NCBI GenBank assembly: GCA_037129555.1
Contig: JBAXUS010000008.1
Coordinates: 8,401-72,400, forward strand
DNA from: JANXLS01 sp037129555
GTDB taxonomy: Bacteria; Planctomycetota; SZUA-567; H5-PLA8
Length of the DNA stretch: 64,000 nucleotides
Reading direction: 5' to 3'
Shown: one piece after another, positions 59,284 to 64,000 of the stretch
Position numbering within the stretch: position 1 is the stretch's first letter
How the letters are laid out: each line of letters begins with the position of its first letter
Translations under genes and position numbers: made by a program
The notes under the pieces: generated by a model
What the model was told of the DNA's origin: nothing
The model's input: the letters and a program-made list of their open reading frames with translations, nothing else
Databases searched by the model: none

Positions 59284-62200
59284 ATGGAGGCTGCGCGCGA
59301 CGGTGCCAAGAACGACATCAGCAACGTGGGCGGTTTCGCGGTACGGCACGCGAAGGGCATTTATTTTATCGTGCTGGCGCTAAGTCTCGCTGGGATTTAC
59401 GCTGCGCGGAACATGCCGTCGGCGGTCTTCCCGCAGACGAATTTTCCCCGAGTCGTCATCGAAATAGACAATGGCGTCATGCCCAGCGACGAGATGATGG
59501 CGACGGTCACGCGTCCAATCGAAGAGGCGATGAAGGAACTGCCCGGCGTCAAAGGCGTGCGCTCATCGACGGGGCGCGGCTCTGGCACGGTCGATGTGTT
59601 TTTTGACTGGGGTGTGGACACGTCACAGGCGGAGCTTTACGTGCTCAGCCGACTCTCGTCGCTACGGGGAACGCTCCCGTCGACCGCCAGCACGAACGTC
59701 CATCGCCTCACGTTTTCAGCGTTCCCAATTATTGGTATCAGCCTGACGAGCAAAACGCGGGGGCTCTCCGAATTATGGGAGACCGCGCGATACACGATCA
59801 AGCCGCGTTTTCTTCGAATTCCCGGAATCGCGCGCGTCGATTTGACGGGCGGAAGCGCACCGGAGTTTCACATCGTGGCCGATCCCGCGCGGCTCGAAGC
59901 GCTGCATCTGAGCTTGGCTCAAGTCAGTGATGAACTGATCAAGACCAACGTGATTGCGTCGGCGGGATTGCATGAGGAGAACCATCTCCTTTATCTGACG
60001 ATCGTCGATGGCCGCGCGCGCTCGATGCAGGAAATTGGCAACCTCGCAGTAGCGTCGCTTGACGGACATCCGGTGCGGATTAAAGATTTTGCTCGGGTGC
60101 AGCCCGGCAACGAGCCGGCCTATACGGTCGTGACCGCTGCGGGCGACAACGCCGTGTTGCTCAACATCCGCAGCCAGCCCGACGGTTCGACGCTCGACAT
60201 CGCTGACCAGATCAAGGTCGAATTGAAAGCGCTCCGGCACGATCTGCCAGCCGGAATGAAACTCGAATATTTCTACGACCAGTCGCTGCTGGTTCGCGCG
60301 TCGGTCGAGAGCGTCTGGGAAGCGGTGATCTTCGGCTTGATTCTGTCGATTGCGATTCTGTTTTTGTTTTTGAAAAACTGGGGTACGACGCTGGTGGCGG
60401 CGACGGTCATTCCGGTGACGGTGCTGATCACGCTCATCGCGATGAAGCTGATGGGGTTGTCGTACAACTTGATGACAATGGGCGGAATCGCAGCAGCGAT
60501 CGGACTGATCATCGACGATGCCATTGTCGTAATCGAAGCTATTTACGCCAAGATGACGGCAGGGCATTCGCGTTTGGATGCGATCCGCGAAGCTTCGCGC
60601 GAAATCCTGATGCCACTGATCGGCTCGACGCTCACGCCGGTCGTGGTCTTCATTCCGCTGGCGTTCCTCGATGGCGTCTGGGGCGTGTTTTTTCGCTCAC
60701 TGGCGATTGCGATGTCGGTCTCGCTGCTCACGTCGCTCCTGCTGGCCGTGACTCTGACACCCGCGCTTGCGGCGTTGTTCGTGAGCACCAAGACGAATTC
60801 AAAAACGTCCAACGCGCACGGCGACGATGAAGAACATGGCGGGTTCATCCTGCGTTTTATTTCGCGCATCTATGCAGTGGCGTTGCGCTGGGCCTTGCGC
60901 GATCTGTGGATCGTGCCGGGACTGTGCGCACTGGTGATGCTGGCCAGCATCGCGCTGTATTGGAATCTGGGCAAGGAATACCTGCCGGAGATGGACGAGG
61001 GCGGCTTTGTGATGGACTACGTTGCGCCCGCAGGAACCAGCTTGACTGAAACCGACCGCGCGCTGCGGGAAGTGGAACAGATGTTGAACGAAACGCCCGA
61101 GATCGAAAGCTATTCGCGGCGCACGGGCGCGGCGCTGGGCTTTCAACTGGTTGAACCCAACACCGGCGATTTCATGGTCAAGCTCAAACCCGACCGCAAG
61201 CGTCCCACCAAAGAAATCATCGCGGTGCTGCGCGATAATTTGGCCGTCACCAAGCCGCAATTGGAATGGGAATTCCTCGGGATTCTGTCCGACCTCATCG
61301 GCGATTTGAGCTCCTCTCCCGAGCCAATCGAGGTCAAACTGTATTCGTCGGACCTTGCGTTTCTGAAGAAGAAAGCGCCGCAGATTCAAACGGCGATCAA
61401 AAAAGTCACTGGCGTCGTGGACACCAAATCCGGCATCATCGTCGCGGGACCGGCGATCAGCCTGCGAGTGCGCAGTACTGATGCGCAGATTTTTGGCCTC
61501 GATGCCGACGATATTTCAAAGGCCGTCAACAACGCGCTTGTCGGACAAGTTTCGTCGTCGGTGCTGCAGGAAGACCGCACTATAGGCGTGCGCGTCACTT
61601 TGGACCGCAAGCGCTTCGGGACGATTGAAGCTCTGAAACGTCTTCCGTTGCGCACACCCAGCGGTTCAACGGTGCGGCTGTCTCAAGTCGCGGATGTGAT
61701 TGAAGAACCCGGCGAATTGGAATTGCACCGCGACAATTTGCGGCAACTCGTTTCCATCACGGGGCGCACGGAAGGCCGGGACATGGGCAGCGCCGTCGAT
61801 GAAATCCGGGAGAAGCTGAGCAAGGACGACACACTTCCGCCGGGGTCCATCGAATTCGGCGGCACGTATCAGCAGCAGCAGGAAGCCTTCCGAAATCTAA
61901 TCATCGTGCTGATCGTCGCGGTGATTCTGGTGTTCACCGTCTTGCTGTTGGAGTTCCGCTCGTACCGCAAACCGCTGGCAATCGTGCTCGGATCGCTGCT
62001 GGCACTTTCGGGCACGGTCATGGCGCTGTGGGTCACGGGCTCAACTCTGAACATCATTTCGTTTCTGGGTGCGATCATCGGCGTCGGCATCGTCGCCAAG
62101 AACGGCATCCTCATGCTGGACTTTGTCGATCACTTACGCGATCAGGGATTGAGCATGGAAGACGCGCTGATCCGCAGTGGCCAGCGCCGCCTGCGTCCGG

Positions 62201-62391
62201 TGCTGATGACGTCGCTGGCCGCCGCGTTGGGTATGTTGCCGCTGGCCTATGGCATCGGGTCGGGTGCGGACATGCTCAAACCGCTGGCCATCGCCGTGAT
62301 CGGCGCGCTGTGCATCTCGGTGCTATTGTCGTTGGTCGCGACGCCGGCACTGTACGCGCTGATGAAGAAATTATCGAAAGAGCCCCGTTAG
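59284..62391 (+). CDS. RND-family efflux pump permease
   Basis: 1035 residues with twelve predicted membrane helices in two halves and two large periplasmic loops. The proton-relay pair is in TM4 (GLIIDDAIVVIEAIY); the other half has VGIVAKNGILMLDFVDHLRDQG. FPQTNFPRVVIEIDNG and MPSDEMMATVTRPIEEAMKEL are typical N-terminal motifs. The sequence is between the hydrophobe (AcrB) and heavy-metal (CusA) branches as judged by eye, so the substrate is not assigned. It forms a complete tripartite system with the two preceding genes. Confidence 0.95.
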   Translation: MEAARDGAKNDISNVGGFAVRHAKGIYFIVLALSLAGIYAARNMPSAVFPQTNFPRVVIEIDNGVMPSDEMMATVTRPIEEAMKELPGVKGVRSSTGRGSGTVDVFFDWGVDTSQAELYVLSRLSSLRGTLPSTASTNVHRLTFSAFPIIGISLTSKTRGLSELWETARYTIKPRFLRIPGIARVDLTGGSAPEFHIVADPARLEALHLSLAQVSDELIKTNVIASAGLHEENHLLYLTIVDGRARSMQEIGNLAVASLDGHPVRIKDFARVQPGNEPAYTVVTAAGDNAVLLNIRSQPDGSTLDIADQIKVELKALRHDLPAGMKLEYFYDQSLLVRASVESVWEAVIFGLILSIAILFLFLKNWGTTLVAATVIPVTVLITLIAMKLMGLSYNLMTMGGIAAAIGLIIDDAIVVIEAIYAKMTAGHSRLDAIREASREILMPLIGSTLTPVVVFIPLAFLDGVWGVFFRSLAIAMSVSLLTSLLLAVTLTPALAALFVSTKTNSKTSNAHGDDEEHGGFILRFISRIYAVALRWALRDLWIVPGLCALVMLASIALYWNLGKEYLPEMDEGGFVMDYVAPAGTSLTETDRALREVEQMLNETPEIESYSRRTGAALGFQLVEPNTGDFMVKLKPDRKRPTKEIIAVLRDNLAVTKPQLEWEFLGILSDLIGDLSSSPEPIEVKLYSSDLAFLKKKAPQIQTAIKKVTGVVDTKSGIIVAGPAISLRVRSTDAQIFGLDADDISKAVNNALVGQVSSSVLQEDRTIGVRVTLDRKRFGTIEALKRLPLRTPSGSTVRLSQVADVIEEPGELELHRDNLRQLVSITGRTEGRDMGSAVDEIREKLSKDDTLPPGSIEFGGTYQQQQEAFRNLIIVLIVAVILVFTVLLLEFRSYRKPLAIVLGSLLALSGTVMALWVTGSTLNIISFLGAIIGVGIVAKNGILMLDFVDHLRDQGLSMEDALIRSGQRRLRPVLMTSLAAALGMLPLAYGIGSGADMLKPLAIAVIGALCISVLLSLVATPALYALMKKLSKEPR

Positions 62392-62800
62392 CAGAAGTTT
62401 TCAAATGCGTGTAGACAAATATCCTGAGTGCGCGAAGTCATTCGCGCATTCTTGGGGTGGGAAGCAGTCAATCAGTGCGCCAAGTCGGCTCCACAATTCT
62501 CGTTGAATTCAGGCGGATTGAAACAGGTGTTGAACGGTGAATATCTTGCCCGCAGAATTGATGAAACTTCGAACCGACATGCTCTGCTAATTTCCCACCA
62601 CATCCGCAATATCCTTGCAATTTAGGCCACAAAACGGTATCGTCATGATTTGAATAACTGAAATTTTATCGCTGAAAGATGCTGTGCCGAGTGACCCAAT
62701 GCACATGTCGCGTGTGCTAGTCAGACACGGGACAGTTGAGACAATTGGATTTGTACGTATCGACAGCCTAACGAGTTGTCAAAAGTACGGGGGATTTTTG
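62392..62800. other. 409-base intergenic region, no gene
   Basis: No long frame with a ribosome site. It probably carries the RND operon's end and the secretin promoter, but no clean terminator hairpin or promoter pair is visible. A GGGGGA site at the right end serves the next gene. Confidence 0.5.
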
Positions 62801-64000
62801 ATGAACGCCCACAGCGCCATTGCGTCGCGCTTCGCGTCGCTTGTTGCCGCATCGCTTCCTGCAGCACTAACCTGTTGTCTTTTTATCGGCCAGAACGCGT
62901 CGGCAGGTGAGGACAATCTTCCAAAATTACCAACACCCCCCGGACTTTCCGGTGCGGCCGAAAAAACGCCAGCCCCGGTCGTGACACCGGCGTCACCCTC
63001 TGCCGCTCCACGCGACAAAGCTGCCGTGGACACCTCTCCTGCACTTCCGGGTGCGAATGGCGATGAAAAAACCGCTGACACCAAACCGGCCGACGGCACC
63101 AAGCCGACCCGCCCGCGCTCCAAATACTGGCTCGACGACCCGACGTCCAAACCCAAAGAGTCCGCGTCCACACGAGTTCCGGATCCGGTGGACGGCAATG
63201 TCCTGACCGCTGAAGGCTACCCGTCGCCGCGTGACGGGGCGAGTGACGAACTCCGCTTGCCAAACAAACGCGACGCTCTCGATCCGGTGGACCAGAAATA
63301 TGGTCAGCGCGCGGATGACTATCGCAAGCTCGCGTCTCAAGCCAAATCAAATAACAAAGAAGCGATGTTGGCCTATAAGGAAAAAGATTACCGGCGAGCT
63401 TTCGACATCGCCGAAGATGTGATCCGAGCCGATCCGTCGAATTTGGTCGCCGCCGAAATCCGCAATCTCGCTCAAGGCCGATTGGACATGGCCGATGAAC
63501 GCATTGCTGAACTGGCCCGAGACCGCCGGACGCGCAGTACCTTACTCGGTGTCGACGAAGATGCCACAGCCCCTACGGCCAAAATTCCGGTCGTGCGCCC
63601 GTACCTCGCCCGGCGCAGCGACGATCCCAGCAATTGCCGTCGTCAGAAAATAGCGGAAGCGCTCGAGCAGCCCATCACGGCGTCGTTCCAAAAAGCCGAC
63701 CTCGATTTCGTCATGAACACGCTCTACGATTTGACCGGCGTGAACATCATCGCCGATCCCGCCGCGCTCGACGGCAAGACGATCACCATGCACGTCAACG
63801 ATCTGCGCCTGCGCTCAGTGCTCGACTACATCGTCCGCAACAACGACGGTATTTCGTACAATATCACCGAAGATTCGATCTGGATCACAGCCAGTGCGGA
63901 CACCGATTTGAAAAAGATTATGTTCCCACGCGTCTACCCGTTGCACTACGGATTGGTCAGCACAGTCGCCAATCAAGGTGGTGGCGGCGGAGGGGGTGGC
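62801..64000 (+). CDS. secretin-family outer membrane protein, N-terminal 400 residues (3' end outside window)
   Basis: The frame is open from the ATG at 62801 to the window end. Signal peptide (LVAASLPAALTCCLFIGQNASA), then a long Pro/Ala/Asp-rich linker (about 40-175). A TPR-like helical segment (about 185-240: EAMLAYKEKDYRRAFDIAEDV) and a secretin/STN N-domain (about 285-365: PITASFQKADLDFVMNTLYD, NIIADPAALDGKTITM, ISYNITEDSIWITAS) follow. The last residues are a Gly run. Secretins form the outer-membrane pore of type II secretion or type IV pili; the pore domain is not in view, so the system type is open. Confidence 0.8.
   Translation, partial: MNAHSAIASRFASLVAASLPAALTCCLFIGQNASAGEDNLPKLPTPPGLSGAAEKTPAPVVTPASPSAAPRDKAAVDTSPALPGANGDEKTADTKPADGTKPTRPRSKYWLDDPTSKPKESASTRVPDPVDGNVLTAEGYPSPRDGASDELRLPNKRDALDPVDQKYGQRADDYRKLASQAKSNNKEAMLAYKEKDYRRAFDIAEDVIRADPSNLVAAEIRNLAQGRLDMADERIAELARDRRTRSTLLGVDEDATAPTAKIPVVRPYLARRSDDPSNCRRQKIAEALEQPITASFQKADLDFVMNTLYDLTGVNIIADPAALDGKTITMHVNDLRLRSVLDYIVRNNDGISYNITEDSIWITASADTDLKKIMFPRVYPLHYGLVSTVANQGGGGGGGG

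Overview
The window looks like chromosome from a Gram-negative, aerobic, heterotrophic bacterium of moderately high GC. Several traits are common in Planctomycetota and related PVC-type lineages: a caa3-type oxidase locus with an embedded ABC transporter and SCO protein, a Rieske protein beside a very large multihaem cytochrome c, an ECF sigma/anti-sigma pair in front of a giant secreted protein with MBG and PKD repeats, many short intergenic palindromes, and secretin and RND genes. The phylum is an inference, not something the sequence proves.

Left edge, 1-5.3 kb: the end of a genomic island. It carries the 3' end of drmB (DUF1998) and a complete drmC (phospholipase D fold), so the right end of a DISARM anti-phage locus. 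Two uncharacterised genes follow, then an excisionase-like helix-turn-helix gene and a tyrosine recombinase. The recombinase reading frame runs through a tRNA-Gly(GCC) gene, which marks the probable attachment site.

5.3-21 kb: core chromosome. It holds a MEMO-family gene, a large M28-like protein whose metal ligands appear substituted, dinB, a LysM protein, nadD, ppnP, der, an OmpA-like lipoprotein, and a three-gene glycan cassette (PfkB kinase, glycosyltransferase, flippase). Several families of palindromic intergenic repeats lie between these genes.

21-37.6 kb: respiration. A minus-strand cluster encodes cytochrome c oxidase subunits CtaC, CtaD, CtaE and CtaF, the haem A enzymes CtaA and CtaB, an ABC exporter, the copper chaperone SCO and a DUF420 protein. 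Divergently, a Rieske protein with an Ala/Lys-rich repeat N-terminus precedes a 1361-residue cytochrome c with eight CxxCH sites. No cytochrome b gene is present.

37.6-48 kb: translation. rpmI, rplT, a HicB-like toxin-antitoxin-type pair, pheS, pheT and 5-formyl-THF cyclo-ligase lie on the plus strand. infC and thrS, normally upstream in the same operon, lie on the minus strand beyond pheT. infC has a Shine-Dalgarno placed for an AUC start.

48-64 kb: cell surface and export. An ECF sigma factor and its membrane anti-sigma precede a 1482-residue secreted beta-propeller/Ig-repeat protein. After that come a small secreted helical protein, a TolC-MFP-RND tripartite efflux operon, and the first 400 codons of a secretin that continues past the window.
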